In this document: positions 19,613-30,920 of the stretch, piece by piece | Numbering within the stretch: the stretch's first letter is position 1 | How the letters are laid out: the number at the start of each line of letters is the position of its first letter | DNA from: Agapetus fuscipes | Taxonomy: Eukaryota; Arthropoda; Insecta; Trichoptera; Glossosomatidae | Direction: 5' to 3' | Assembly (NCBI GenBank): GCA_951799405.1 | Contig: OX637333.1 | Span: 29,408,785 to 29,472,784 of the forward strand | Length of the DNA stretch: 64,000 nt | Made by a program: the position numbers and the translations under genes | Notes under the pieces: model-generated | Database searches by the model: none | What the model saw: only the letters and a program-made list of their open reading frames with translations | What the model was told of the DNA's origin: nothing

Positions 19613-20616
19613 TTTATATATATTTTGTTGTACCTAACAGGTCCCTAGAGACTTCTGTTTCTGTGGGTAAATAAGGCGAAAATTTGGGTGCAGGTCAGCA
19701 GATAGATATTCGCCTTTGATTGAAGAGCAACTGTGGGGTGCTGAACTGTGAAATAAATTTGAGTTGCTAAGAGTGTTAAAAATAAATATAAATTGTCAAA
19801 TAAATTAAGTGTAAATAAATATCCAAAAAGAAGACCAGTTTTTTAAAAAAAAATTATTTAGTCTATCCGAACCTAAAAACACAATACATTGTATGTGACC
19901 AAAATGTTGTTGACAGAAAATTTGTGTGGGTGAACTGTTGTATAACCATTTTATAATAACCATAACTATAGACGGGTTGTCCAATTATACTCTTCGTTTT
20001 CTTCATCTTCATAAAAGGTGTGTCAAGTGTAGATTTTTTTTTGCATAAAATAAATAAAATACCGAGAAGTGGCGTCACGCAAGTCATTGACATCAAAAAC
20101 TGTTAATTTATAATGATTGCAATCAACATGCTTGACAGATATCCGATGTTGATATTGGCAATGAAAGTTGTTTGTCTATTGCCATTTGTCTATGGTTGAA
20201 TGAGCGCCGCCGCCATTTTGAAGAATGAACGAAAGTCCCGCGCAAACAATGTTTTATTCAAATCAAGTGTCATTCACACCTCATACGCGAAATGGCGAAA
20301 AAAACAAATAAAGTTAAATTCATACGACAATCAGATTCCGAAATTCATAAATAAATATTGTTAGGATTCTACCGGGTTCAATTTAACAAAAAAAACGGTT
20401 ATTTATTTTCCACAATTTATTTTAAGATACGGTTCGTACACAGAGTTGGTTTTGAACTGTGTAGCTCGACGGCTCAGATACTAGTCAGGCTACATAGCAT
20501 CTCGGTCTCTATTTATAGATGAGAATAAAGGTTATTCTCATGAATAAATATTGATGATAGCAGTTTGACGACACTTAAGTCGTATAATAGCGCCTTCATT
20601 TTGTACGGGTATAAAT
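19613..20616. other. Spacer with no clear gene
   Basis: About 1 kb of AT-rich sequence. The frame at 19863-20096 (-) has no recognisable motif. An A-rich linker of the family C type may extend to about 19640. Confidence 0.45.
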
Positions 20617-20844
20617 CGCCACCTTATAGGTAAAACTAAATAAGTGCTGATTCACTCATTTGAGAAATCGTGGATAAAACATTTTATTGCGAGTAACTTC
20701 TCATTGTAAGTGAACTAATTATATGGAAGTGCTCATGACAAACTTCTAAACTACAGGATGTTCACACTTGTTTAGTGTTTTATTTAATAGAAAATAGGTT
20801 AATTTAGCTGAGAAATTCATGTGAGTTTTACCTTTAAAGTACCG
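20617..20844. mobile_element. CCTTAAAGG-type MITE, copy 5
   Basis: Left end CGCCACCTTATAGGTAAAAC; right end TTTTACCTTTAAAGTACCG. The body matches the other copies. It is followed at 20845-20905 by ATGAAGTGTGAACCTTAAAT and CTTGGATTATAG, a likely family C tail remnant, as at copy 4. Confidence 0.82.
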
Positions 20845-20956
20845 ATATGAAGTGTGAACCTTAAATATTCATATAGGTACCTATTTATTCAGCTTGGATT
20901 ATAGATTTATAAACGATTGTTTTTCAAAAATTATTTATGTAGTAGGTACCTAAAAA

Positions 20957-21268
20957 GTCTGGTCGATAGCTCAGTTGGTAGAGTGCTTGCATTCCATGCC
21001 GTGAGCTCGGGTTTGAATCCCACCGAGGGCGTTTCGATGTTTATTTCAAACCCCAAAATAAAATACCGGCAAGGTTTACTCAGCCTTCACAAGAAATGAG
21101 TACCAGCCCTCTCGGGAGCTGGGAAACCCCCACTTCAACTGAAGTGGTTGGCGTAAGGCCGGCCCCCTTACCTGTGAAAAAGATAGGTTCAACTCGCCAC
21201 ATTTGATCCCTTCGGGGATAACGCGGCAAGAAGTTAGACTATATGTGTAGCTTGTTGCTTTTTTTGCG
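20957..21268 (+). mobile_element. tRNA-derived SINE, family A
   Basis: Head TCGATAGCTCAGTTGGTAGA, B box GGGTTTGAATCCC, full body and GTGTAGCTTGTTGC end with a T-rich tail. A small internal deletion removes the GTCAGAAATGATT part. Confidence 0.9.
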
Positions 21269-21307
21269 TTTTAGTACCTAAATCAATACAATAAAATATT
21301 GTTCAAT

Positions 21308-22530
21308 TCTTCTTCTTCTTCTTGTGCCACTTCTAACGAAGATCGGCGATCATCATAGCTATTTTGATTTTTGATGCTGCGGCTCGAAATAGGGACTTGG
21401 TGCTTCTGCCGAACCACTGTCGCAGGTTCTTCAGCCACGATGTCCTTCGGCGTCCCTGAGATCTTCTCCCCTCAATCTTACCTTGAATGATAAGATGAAG
21501 GAGACGGTACTTCTCATTTCTCATAATGTGACCGAAGTACATTAGCTTTCTCTGCTTAATGGTAGGCAGGAGCTCCTTTGTAGTGCGCATTCGTTGAAGG
21601 ACTTCTTCATTGGTGACTCGATCACGCCAAGAGATCCGAAGCATTTTTCGGTATAGACACATCTCGAATGCTTCAATACGTCTCTCCAGTGCCTGCGTGA
21701 GAGTCCATCCCTCCATACCATACAGAGCGATTGGGAAAACGTAGCACCTCACTATGCGCTTCCGGAGTTCAAGGCTTAAATTTCGGCACAACAGTAATTT
21801 GCTCATTTTAGCGAAGACATTTCGGGCTTGCTCTAGTCTGCTTCTGACTTCTTGACACATGTCCCACTTTTCGTTGACCACACATCCCAGGTACCTGTAG
21901 CTAGTGCGTCTTTCAATGCTTTCACCATCTAGTTCTACATGTACGGAGGCGTTTGTGTTTTTGCTGATAACCATGACCTTGGTCTTCTTAAAGTTAATGT
22001 TAATGCCAGCTTCTTTGCTAGCGACATTTACTCTGGTCAACAATGTTTGCAGATCCGCCTGAGTGTCAGCGAGTAGGACTGTGTCATCGGCATACCGCAG
22101 GTTGTTTACCAGCTGCCCGTTGACAACAATGCCTTCCCTAGCCTCATGAAGTGCTTGCGCCATGATCCTTTCTGAATATAGGTTAAAAAGTGTTGGTGAC
22201 AGTACGCATCCCTGTCTAACTCCTCTTCTGATGGGTATTTGTCTGGTCTCTGAACTCTCTACAAGCACTGAAGCAGTTTGCTGCCAATATATATTAGCAA
22301 TAATGCGAGTGTTTTTATCGTCTATCCCAATGTCTTTCAGTATACTAATCAGCTTGTCGTGTCTCACTCTGTCAAAAGCCTTTTCGTAGTCAATAAAGCA
22401 AACATAAACATCTTTATTCATATCGAGACAACGTTGCACTAAAACCTGTAATCCAAACAGAGCATCTCGTGTGCCAAAGCCGTTCCTAAAAAATCGTTCA
22501 ATGCCCATTGTGAATTTCATGTCCCAAAAA
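21308..22530 (-). mobile_element. RTE-like LINE, 5'-truncated, open frame
   Basis: Minus-strand LINE with a (GAA)n tail at 21308-21322 and a long open RT frame upstream. The 5' end is truncated near 22530, so the endonuclease and N-terminal RT motifs are absent. Confidence 0.9.
21333..22520 (-). CDS. RTE-like reverse transcriptase, partial
   Basis: A 395-codon open frame encodes the catalytic palm and C-terminus of a non-LTR reverse transcriptase. Visible motifs are FIDYEKAFDRVRH (residues 42-54; the first Asp is a catalytic residue), RRGVRQGCVLSPTLFNLYSE (about 98-117, the primer-grip side motif), and LRYADDTVLLA (about 141-151, the YADD catalytic pair). The C-terminal MYFGHIMRNEKY and RGRR-rich segments follow. 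These are characteristic of RTE-type elements. Translation cannot begin naturally at the first Met because the element is 5'-truncated. The frame has no stop or shift, which means the copy is young. The segment before FRNGFGTRDALFG does not match the family and may be the junction. Confidence 0.93.
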   Translation of the reverse strand: MKFTMGIERFFRNGFGTRDALFGLQVLVQRCLDMNKDVYVCFIDYEKAFDRVRHDKLISILKDIGIDDKNTRIIANIYWQQTASVLVESSETRQIPIRRGVRQGCVLSPTLFNLYSERIMAQALHEAREGIVVNGQLVNNLRYADDTVLLADTQADLQTLLTRVNVASKEAGININFKKTKVMVISKNTNASVHVELDGESIERRTSYRYLGCVVNEKWDMCQEVRSRLEQARNVFAKMSKLLLCRNLSLELRKRIVRCYVFPIALYGMEGWTLTQALERRIEAFEMCLYRKMLRISWRDRVTNEEVLQRMRTTKELLPTIKQRKLMYFGHIMRNEKYRLLHLIIQGKIEGRRSQGRRRTSWLKNLRQWFGRSTKSLFRAAASKIKIAMMIADLR

Positions 22531-22806
22531 GTAATTCTTATTGTGTTTAGAAAGACATGTTCCGTTGTTTTAAAATCTAAGGTCTAGAAAGAAAGTTGAG
22601 GATTGTTTTCTAATTGTATCTTTACAGATAGACAGACAGGCGTTTTGTTTGTTATATCTAGCAAATAGGTACTTACTTATTGTCTTACTTACTTTTACTC
22701 AGCCACCTTCGCTATCACTTTAAGGTTTAAAGCAGAGGTCCCCAAACTTTCCAAATTTGGCCTGTGCTCGAGAAAGCTTGGAGGGCCATTGCTCAGATCG
22801 TATTTT

Positions 22807-23290
22807 TCTACCATCTATATAATCTATGATCTAAGTTGCAAGGATATATTCATTTAAAGCTGTCAAATGCATGCCCACAAAAAAACACGTGTAGTTCGCG
22901 CTTAAAAATGCTGAATGTGTACCTACTTACAAATAAAATCCAAACCTCAAATTAACATAAGCCCTACAGCTTTTGCCGACCTTCCCTGACACAGGGATGA
23001 CATTGACAAAGTGAATATTTTTTTACAATATGGATGGTCAGCCTCATGCCAACCTGTAAGTCAAGAAATACAAATAATAAATAACATTTAAGTATAAAAA
23101 AATAATAAAACTTTAAAAAGAAATCTTTACAAAAAAAACCTCAATAATTTCCTATACAAAAAAATGTATCAAATGAATAAGCCAACATTACACATCAACA
23201 TTGCAGATTAGCCACCACTTCTTCCTGTCCTTGCATACTTCTTTTATTTCATCCAGAGTCATCTGAAGATGGGTTTTGGGCTCCCCACCA
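22807..23290 (-). mobile_element. Family C LINE, ORF end plus 3' UTR
   Basis: This is the best copy for linking the 3' UTR to its gene: the minus strand reads MTLDEIKEVCKDRKKWWLI and CNVDV at 23188-23265, then stop, an A-rich linker, the CTTGACTTACAGG head at ~23050 and the core and tail to 22807. The DRKKW motif is the usual C-terminus of RTE-like LINE frames. Confidence 0.82.
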
Positions 23291-23294
23291 AGGA

Positions 23295-23525
23295 TGGCAG
23301 AAATGGTTAAACTCAGAACCAAAATACCGACAAGATATGATAATCCTTCAAAATAAATGAGAAGCAGATCCCCCGGGAGCAGGGAGACCCCAAAATTAAA
23401 TAAAGTGGTTGGCGTCAGGCTAGCCCCGTTACGTGTGAAAAATAAATAGGTTCCACACGCTAAAAGCGACCGCTTCAGGGAAAATGTGGTACAAAGTTGC
23501 TCTATATGCGTTGCGTTGATAAAAA
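23295..23525 (+). mobile_element. SINE A body, head lost
   Basis: GGCAGAAATGGTTAAACTC to GCTCTATATGCGTTGCG follows the SINE A body with many substitutions. The tRNA head is absent. Confidence 0.7.
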
Positions 23526-23639
23526 AAACATTAAAATTAAAATCGTTGAAAGGTAGAAAAAAAGGCAAAATAAATTTATGGGTTTTTCCATGTGATCATT
23601 TTCATGTTCCGGTTATGGTTTGTTCTTTTTTAGGTATGT

Positions 23640-23770
23640 GATGTTTTGTCATGCGATGTTTGATCCTTGTGTTGTTTTGTCATTATGATGTTATGTCATG
23701 TAATGTAAAGTCATGTGACGTTATGTCATGCGTTGTTTTGTCACTATTCTGTTCTATCCTGTAACCCATT
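23640..23770. repeat. Degenerate GATGTTATGTCATG tandem repeat
   Basis: Units of roughly 20 bases built around TGTCATGYGATGTT repeat about six times with variation. It may be internal sequence of the surrounding hAT-like element. Confidence 0.7.
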
Positions 23771-23939
23771 ATGCCATTATCTGCAAACGGGCCGCATTGA
23801 TGACACTTACGGGCCTTAGTTTGGAAACCATTGCTTTAAAACACCGTCACAATGGTTTACCTTCACTCAAACAAAAGGGCGGGATCACGACTTTATAGAA
23901 AAGTAGGTTACGCTGCGATGTCAAGTCAACAACATGCCG

Positions 23940-24004
23940 ATTGGTCTGTAGTCTAGTGGCTACCACTTCCGACTTGAGCGCGCGGTAGTGGGCTTGATTT
24001 TGGT
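23940..24004 (+). mobile_element. SINE B head fragment
   Basis: GGTCTGTAGTCTAGTGGCTA followed by a degraded B box; no body. It abuts the (GAT)n tail of the next LINE. Confidence 0.65.
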
Positions 24005-24280
24005 CGGATGATGATGATGATGATGAGTTGATGATTTCTTTATAGCGCCGTTTCGTGATGTAGTCACTCCAAGGGCGCTGGTGCAAACGATGCCAGAAAT
24101 TTGCTTGTCTTCAGTGCATTCCGGAACTTTCCATGGTCCTCTAGCTCTCTCACATGATGTGGCAGGTGGTTCCAGGCCAGAGGGCCAGCAACTGCAAATG
24201 CACGCTCTCCAAATAATGTGTTAACTCTTCTTATAGGTTCTTCAATTCTTGATTTGGCTCCAGTCTCAGGTCGGACCACA
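24005..24280 (-). mobile_element. CR1/L2-like LINE C-terminus
   Basis: Read on the minus strand, FGERAFAVAGPLAWNHLPHH and a FRNALKTSKFL end match the conserved last ~60 residues of CR1/L2-type ORF2. A (CAT)n tail lies at 24007-24030. Confidence 0.88.
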
Positions 24281-24384
24281 AAGATTAAAAAAAAATGGAA
24301 TAGGTATGCAATCCACCAACCTATTATATATTTTGAAATTCATTATCTTATATTTTAATGATTTAAAAATCAACAACTACCCAA

Positions 24385-24490
24385 TGGCATCTGTTGAACC
24401 GAGGTCAAAGCTATTGTCGATAGGACACGGCGCAGGCGGGGCTCGAACTTGCAAATTCGAGTGCCGGCGCTCTATCTATGTAGATAACCT
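24385..24490 (-). mobile_element. SINE D head fragment
   Basis: The minus strand carries GTTCGAGCCCCGCCTGCGCC as B box and GTGTCCTATCGACAATAGC, shared with the copy at 54848. Confidence 0.7.
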
Positions 24491-24511
24491 AATTAAATTT
24501 TTAAATGCTCT

Positions 24512-24693
24512 TATCTATAATCTAAGTTGCAAATATAAGTTGTCATTTAATGCACGCCCACAAAGCAGTTAATTTTAATTCGCGTTTACACATGCTGCAT
24601 GTGTACATACAAAAGCGGGGTGGCATTGGGAAAAGAGAACCAAATTTTAACAACATGGGGGCTCAGCCTCATACCAACCTATAAGTCAAGGGA
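24512..24693 (-). mobile_element. Family C LINE 3' UTR copy
   Basis: Shortened minus copy: tail TCTATAATCTAAGTTGCAAA, the CACATGCTGCATGTGTACA palindrome, then the head to TATAAGTCAAGG. The middle (TTCATTTGAGG part) is deleted. Confidence 0.75.
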
Positions 24694-26254
24694 GGTACAT
24701 TTTATCTACGTTCAAAATAAACCGGTCATCGAAGATTATCCAGCCTTACAGCGATTGGGTCTAATTTGTCAATTTTGCCTTTTTAAGTAGCGACAGAAAG
24801 CTCACAAAAAAAACCTTTTTTGACTAAAAGGTTAGTTGTCTTTTTATGCGAATGGAGAGTGAACATCAAATGTCTAATTGTAAAACTGGAACCTCTTTAT
24901 TAAGTCTCATGGAAAATGTTTTTTTTTTGCATTTAAAAAAACGTCATGTAGGTATATTATTTTTAATACGCTCTGTCCGGTTGTATCTTGTTCATTACAA
25001 TGCACGCAGCATTTCATACATTTTTATTTTTACATCCAAATCATAATAATAATAATAATGTATTCGAGATGAAGAAAGACTTTCTCTTGGATTCTGCGGC
25101 GTGGGCTGGTAGGTATTTAATAATAATATTATGTAGACATAAAATACCTACACTTGTAGTTTTGTTGTCTTTGAACGACCTTGACAATGCTGGCAACTTT
25201 CAAAATTTGTCATAAATGATGAAACCGCGCGCTACGTGTATTCCATTTTCAAATTTGTTCCAATTGACACATAGCCATTGACATAATGATACCTACCTAG
25301 GCATTTTATTTGTTTTCTTTTTTCGACAGCCAAAAATTTCACAGTTAAAAATATCTATCATAATATATGGAGGTGGAAATTATCAGGATGCAGTCGGAAA
25401 ATTCCGATTTTTCCTTAGAGGTTAACGCCACAAGTAACATAATATTATAGACATCCATGGAAGCCCCAAAAACAGATCCAAATTCATAGCTTATGACAGA
25501 TTCGAAAAGTACTATACTCGGGTTCTTGTTCCAACCAAACGAAAATGTTACCATAGCAACCGGGCAGGCATACGTCACAATAATGAGTTACCCTATTAGG
25601 GTAGTTGCAGTGGTAGGGAAAACGGTTGAAAATAATATGGTTCTGTAGAGTACATTTCAAGGATCACAACCATATATTTTTTGTGTAGTAAAAATAAAAA
25701 TATCATTGATAATTTAAAAAAATAAAATGCGGAGAATTTTAGTCGCGCCAAAACGCAGCGCGTTCGACTTCGCGAATCTTGACGTCAAAATGACGTCAAG
25801 ATTCGCCACTGGGCCCGTCGATACCTACACTCCGAAAATGCATCGGCGTCATATCTGCCTAAATAAACAAAATGACCTTTTTTCCGAAAATCGAGAATAC
25901 GCTAATTTTAAAGAGCTTTAGTTTAAAAACTAAGCAAGATATTTTTTTTTGGAAAACGCAGATGTATTTTTAAAAATGTATTCTACCATTTTATACAATG
26001 AAAAAAATATGTGATACTTCCCTATAGAAATCAATATATTTTTATATAGCGACAAAAACACATTTTTAATGATATGGATGTATGTTTTCATTAATTGATG
26101 AGGAATTTACTTTGTAACCCTTTATTTTTAAATAATTACAAATTCAAAATAAATTTATGTGGTTACGGGGCGAGTAAAATTTGATTTTGTACGAGCGGTT
26201 TAGTTAATTTTTTGTTCACTTAGATACTCATTTATTTTGATCAAATAGACTTCT
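24694..26254. other. Unique region with a CRE-like palindrome
   Basis: No gene or family repeat is visible apart from the palindrome at 25772-25806. The frames at 25345-25578 and 25727-25921 have no supporting motif or splice context. Confidence 0.45.
25772..25806. promoter_or_regulatory. Perfect palindrome with two TGACGTCA sites
   Basis: The 16-base arm GCGAATCTTGACGTCA is followed by AAA and then its exact reverse complement. Each arm ends in TGACGTCA, the consensus CRE/ATF site. It lies far from any identified gene, so a regulatory role is only a possibility; it could also be the centre of a decayed foldback element. Confidence 0.5.
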
Positions 26255-26542
26255 AGTACGGTTTGTTAGAATGCTTGTATTCTTGCCGACGGCTAGGGTT
26301 CGATCCCTACCGAGGGTTTTAGAAATGATTATTTCTATCCGAGTGTATTCAAACCAAAAAATAAATTCCGGCAAGGTTTATTCAGTCTTCGTGAGAAATA
26401 AGCACTAGCCCCCTCGGAAGCTGGGATATCCTTCTTCTTGTGAATATTACCCTTGTGAAAATGAACAGTTTCCCTTATTGTGACCCATTCGCTGGCAATA
26501 CCGTAAGAAGTTGCACTTTATGTGCAGCTTAGTTGCATTTTT
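26255..26542 (+). mobile_element. tRNA-derived SINE, family A, divergent
   Basis: B box GGGTTCGATCCC with GAGGGTTTTAGAAATGATT, AAATTCCGGCAAGG and a GTGCAGCTTAGTTGC end. An older copy than the others. Confidence 0.82.
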
Positions 26543-27430
26543 TGCTACCCTCAATTTTCGACTTAATTTTTAGATTAAGTATGAAGTATATTCCATTAGA
26601 ACGACTTTCATAACATGGATTAGTATTTAGTTGATATATGTAGTTATTTATTATTAGAAACCTTCTGTTTTTTTTTAATACGCCATATTGATTTAGCGAT
26701 AAAAAAAACACATCAACTAACTGGTCATTTTAAAAAGATGAATACGTTTGGACTAATACTACTTATTAAATCATTTGATTTCACATATTAAAACTAATGG
26801 AAGGTTTTTTGTCTAATTTAAATGTTACAATTTAATTGAACACTCTTTTCTATTCTTAATTGAATCGATGCTATCTTTCAAAGTATTTTTTTACATCAAT
26901 ACCAACACGCAGATAAAAAAAAAAACTAGTTTATTCACAAGCTCTAATATCAGATATCATAGACAACCTTTCACTATAAAAAATGGCCACCCTGAATAAA
27001 CACACAAATAAAATTATATACCTACCTATGTACTTCAATTGATATCTTAAATCATCAATCTGACAACACTGTTGATGGGAGAGTTCTTTTTTTGAAATTG
27101 GATAGGCATGTTGATTTATGGTCGTTTTGTGGTTTGTCTATGACAAATTGGGTACTTTTTTTTTCTATTGTGTAAACTCTAGTACCTAAATGAAATAAGT
27201 GTGGTTGATTATTGGGTATTGTTTGGCAGTATTTTTTTCCAACATACTAATAATATTTTTTATACTGCTTAACAATAATACCATTACATGACGTTTTAAA
27301 ACACAAAGTAAAAAATATATTTTGACAAAAATACTACCTATCACGTGATTACCTCGCATACTTATAACTCTGTATCTTTTTCCCGGCGGGCAAACATCAC
27401 ATGTCTATGGGTCCTTAACAACCAACAACA
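26543..27430. other. Unique AT-rich region
   Basis: No gene or repeat family member is recognised. Confidence 0.45.
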
Positions 27431-27442
27431 AATCAATAGATT

Positions 27443-27771
27443 GTTGCTGGAGTAATGTTTTCCGAGATCTGTTGCCGTGGTCTGTGGGAGCTGGAGCTTC
27501 CGGACGTTTCGCCCATTTCTACGATGGGCTTCTTCAGCGTGAAGTATGATGATGATGAAGATCTTGATGAGAGCTGTGACTTAGTTACTTAACTGTCAAT
27601 TCACAGTTCTCATCAAGATCTTCATCATCATCATACTTCACGCTGAAGAAGCCCATCGTAGAAATGGGCGAAACTTCCGGAAGCTCCAGCTCCCACAGAC
27701 CACGGCAACAGATCCCGGAAAACATCACTCCAGCATCATCAGCCGGCCGTGTAAGCCTAAAACTCTTATTC
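27443..27771. mobile_element. Foldback element with two hammerhead-like cores, copy 2
   Basis: Long inverted arms of about 150 bp meet at a ~30-bp loop near 27590. AATCAATAGATT is duplicated exactly at 27431-27442 and 27772-27783. The core CTGAAGA - GCCCAT - loop - ATGGGC - GAAA is present on both strands: plus 27643-27673 and minus 27507-27537. The right edge ends ...GTAAGCCTAAAACTCTTATT, as in the other copies. No open RT frame is present, so it is a non-autonomous, probably Penelope-related element. Confidence 0.85.
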
Positions 27772-27783
27772 AATCAATAGATT

Positions 27784-30195
27784 ACTTTGCGTGTGACGTC
27801 ACAATTTATTGGTCCTTGGAAATTGTGCCGAGTCCATTGGGTCGTATAGAGAATCAAAAGCTTTGTTTAAAAAATGAAATAAAATTTTGGAAACACTGAC
27901 AATACCATTTTCTCTGTTTTCATTCACAATATATCTAAACGAGTTTGGAAACAATTCATAGCTGGCCACTTTTAAGTATTTAAATTCTTTTAAAGTTATA
28001 ATGTTTCAAAAACTCTTTATGAGGAAAAACCTGTAATATTTGGTTTTAGTAATGTTGGAATTACTAAAAACTAGTCAACAGTTTCTCTTTGCATTTTTAT
28101 TTGTGATAAAACTGAAATTAATAGATAATAAATTATTGTGTTGTACGGAGAACAAGCGAAATATTTCGCACGACTAATTTTTCGTGATGGCAACATTACA
28201 ATAAAGAAAATGACTTTATCAAAGGGCTTGATACTTTTACTTTTCTTTTGAAAACTTTTATTATTCATTTTATTAAGTTCCTAGCTTTCTTTTCGGTTAC
28301 AAAATAGTGATGTTTTTGCAGACGTAAGTACAATGGAGTCCGCACGAATGACAAACACAAAAATGTTTTGACGTCATCGTTGCTAGGAAAAATACTCTTG
28401 TTTTCTAAGGACCCTACTTATATAGACCTGTGGCATTGTGCCCGTCGAGAAAAAAATCAAATCCATGTCATTTCGATATTTTACTAGTATATCGTACCTG
28501 CTTGTTTTTTTATTGATGAGTATCTTCATAGAGTAATAATTATTATTACCTACTCTATGGGTATCTTACGAGTATACTGGACAAAAGATTACAAGTTTGT
28601 ACGTATGAAAATTTAGGCCTCGCTACATATTTCGTTTAAAATTTAAATGAATAATTACATAGTATCTTGATTGCACAGCTTTATTAAATATTGGTTGTAA
28701 TTCAAACCGTTTGTTTTAATTTGCTTATCAAGCGTTCATATGGATTGCGATTTTCACCATACCTACTTACTTTTTTTTATTTTCTTCCGTATTTTCGCAA
28801 ATAGCCGCTAATTTATTCGAATGGCTATCTTTTCGTTGCCTTCACTGATCGTTTTGTTAAATGGAACAAAACATGGCTTCCTCGTCATGAAGCAATTCGT
28901 ATATTTAAATGCACGATAATAATAAAACAAACATCAAAGTAAATACGTATTTATTTGTACCTAAGCTACGAATTTAAACACATGAAGTTAATGAGTATAG
29001 AACATTGAAAAGGGTGCGAAAATAAACGTCATCACTCGGCCGGATAGCTAGGGAGAAGGTATACAAATATATTTTATTGCTTGCAAAGGATGGCAGCCTA
29101 TACAATACTGATGGTTCCTCGACGAGAAAAAAGATCCGAAGTCTAAAATGTTCCGACCTTATTTCATGAAATTGACGTTAAATCATTTGACAGGATGCTT
29201 TGTTTCCAGTATTTAAAAATATTTTACTGAAAGCATCTACAGATGTTTTACTTTAATATTTGATTTTATTATTTGCTACAAATATTGTGTTTTAAAAACG
29301 ACATTTGACATTGTTCATAATCGAGTTAAAAAAAATAAACAAAAAAGATTATAGCCTTCTACCATTTTTATTGGCTGCTACAGACTCTTGCCACCTAGAC
29401 CTGTGACGTCTATACGCCGAAAATAAAACTTAATTCCGACTCCTTTGACATATTTATTTTTTGACAATTATAGTTCGAATTACGTTAAATGAATAGAGGT
29501 AAATAAACGCAATGCCATTTTTTGTGTTTCCGTAGGATATTAATTATCTTATTTTCAAAAATAATCCCAGATTTCCGCCTTTACGACTCAATTTTAATTT
29601 TGACAGAAAGTAAAGTTCCGCTTTTAAAAATTCCATTCCATTTTTGAATATTCAAACACGTTCTTTTCACTTTCAATGTCAATGTTGCCACTTGTAAAAA
29701 CATACAAATTCCAGCGGTAGGCTACAAATAAAAATTAGACAGGTTGTAGAAAAAAAATAGAAAGGAGTTGTGTGTTCGCTATAATAGTGATGTGCCTGCC
29801 TTGTTAGCGGTTATATTATAATGGGAGGATTAGTGATAAAATACAATGATTGAATTAGAGATGGAGAAAGTCATTTTGAGGGAGTGGGCGTGAATACCTA
29901 CCTGCCTACGAAAAAAATCTCTTTTTTGATGCTGGCATCATTTTTCATTTGGTTGTGTGATTTATTGTTTTGTTAACGTCAATTTCGATTCGCATTTTTT
30001 ATACATTTTTTTTAACGACAGCATTGTTAACTTAAATACAAATGAATTGTGTAACAAGCATAGTGTTGTGATTTGTTATAAAAAATAATAATTAATTATT
30101 GAAAAAAAGTTAAGTAGGTACATTGTTCAACAAAGAGAAACATGAAAAAAAAATTCTAAACGTTGCATTGTTTTTTCAAATATATCTTTACTCGT
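27784..30195. other. Unique AT-rich region, 2.4 kb
   Basis: Nothing supported: short irregular frames only, no inverted ends, no SINE or LINE match. It could be intron or intergenic sequence of a gene outside the window. Confidence 0.5.
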
Positions 30196-30435
30196 GCTAT
30201 TCTTAGGTAAACATTTTAATCTTGCGTTGAGCCCACGCTTTGACAAACTAATGATGCATTTGTTTGAAGACCTGTCAATCCAAGATGGCCGCAAATGAAC
30301 AGCTGATTTGTCTTTATACAAATATTACCAAAACTCGATAGGTAAGAATGACCGCGGTGATGAGGCTTCCAGGTCAGGCATCATTAGTTTGTCAAAGCGT
30401 CAGCTCAACCAACGACTAAAATATCTAAGAATAGC
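30196..30435. mobile_element. Foldback MITE with GCTATTCTTAG ends, copy 2
   Basis: Left arm GCTATTCTTAGGTAAACATT with GAGCCCACGCTTTGACAAAC; right arm GTTTGTCAAAGCGTCAGCTC to CTAAGAATAGC. It also shares ACCTGTCAATC and GGCCGCAAATGAACAGCTGA with the other copy's interior. Confidence 0.85.
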
Positions 30436-30597
30436 CCCCCATTGGTCCCTCAATTTATTAATTTGACCGTGAACTAAGCACACAATTTGAAGTAACATTT
30501 TTTTCGACAGATAAATAAGTGTTTTATGATATTTGAACTTAGCGATCAATAGGTAACAAAATATTAAAACTTGCAATATAAAATTTAAAATTACATA

Positions 30598-30920
30598 ACG
30601 CAACTAAGCTACACAAATAGTGTAACTTCTTGCCGCGTTATCCCCGAAGGAATCGCATGGGGCGAGTTGAACCTATTTATTTTTACAGGTAAGGGGGGCG
30701 GCCTTACGCCAACCACTTCAGTTGAAGTGGGGGTGTCCCAGTTCCCGAGAGGGCTGGTACTCATTTCTTGTGAAGGCTGAGTAAACCTTGCCGGTATTTT
30801 ATTTTGGGGCTTGAAATAAACACCGAAACAGGAAATCATTTCTGACACCCTTGGCGGGATTCGAATCCGAGCTCACGGCATAAAATACAAGCACTCTACC
30901 AACTGAGCTATTGACCGGAC
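30598..30920 (-). mobile_element. tRNA-derived SINE, family A
   Basis: Complete minus-strand copy: the reverse B box GGGATTCGAATCC and reverse A-box CTCTACCAACTGAGCTATTG lie at the right, GCAACTAAGCTACACAAATA at the left. Confidence 0.92.

Larger units (their letters stand above)
22733..23833. mobile_element. hAT-like non-autonomous element with nested repeats
   Basis: The ends CAGAGGTCCCCAAACTTTCC and GTTTGGAAACCATTG are imperfect inverted repeats of hAT type. The flanking octamers GTTTAAAG (22725-22732) and CTTTAAAA (23834-23841) agree in six of eight positions. Inside are a family C LINE (22807-23290), a SINE A (23295-23525) and a GTCATG-rich tandem region (23640-23770). No transposase is visible. 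Confidence 0.7.

Noticed and set aside
23640..23770. CRISPR-like array
   Set aside because: Units are short, degenerate and without spacers, and the genome is eukaryotic; it is an internal tandem repeat of a hAT-like element.
27507..27673. Complete, active hammerhead ribozyme
   Set aside because: Only the CTGAAGA-stem II-GAAA core is clear; stems I and III and the cleavage triplet could not be established by eye, so only a hammerhead-like core is claimed.
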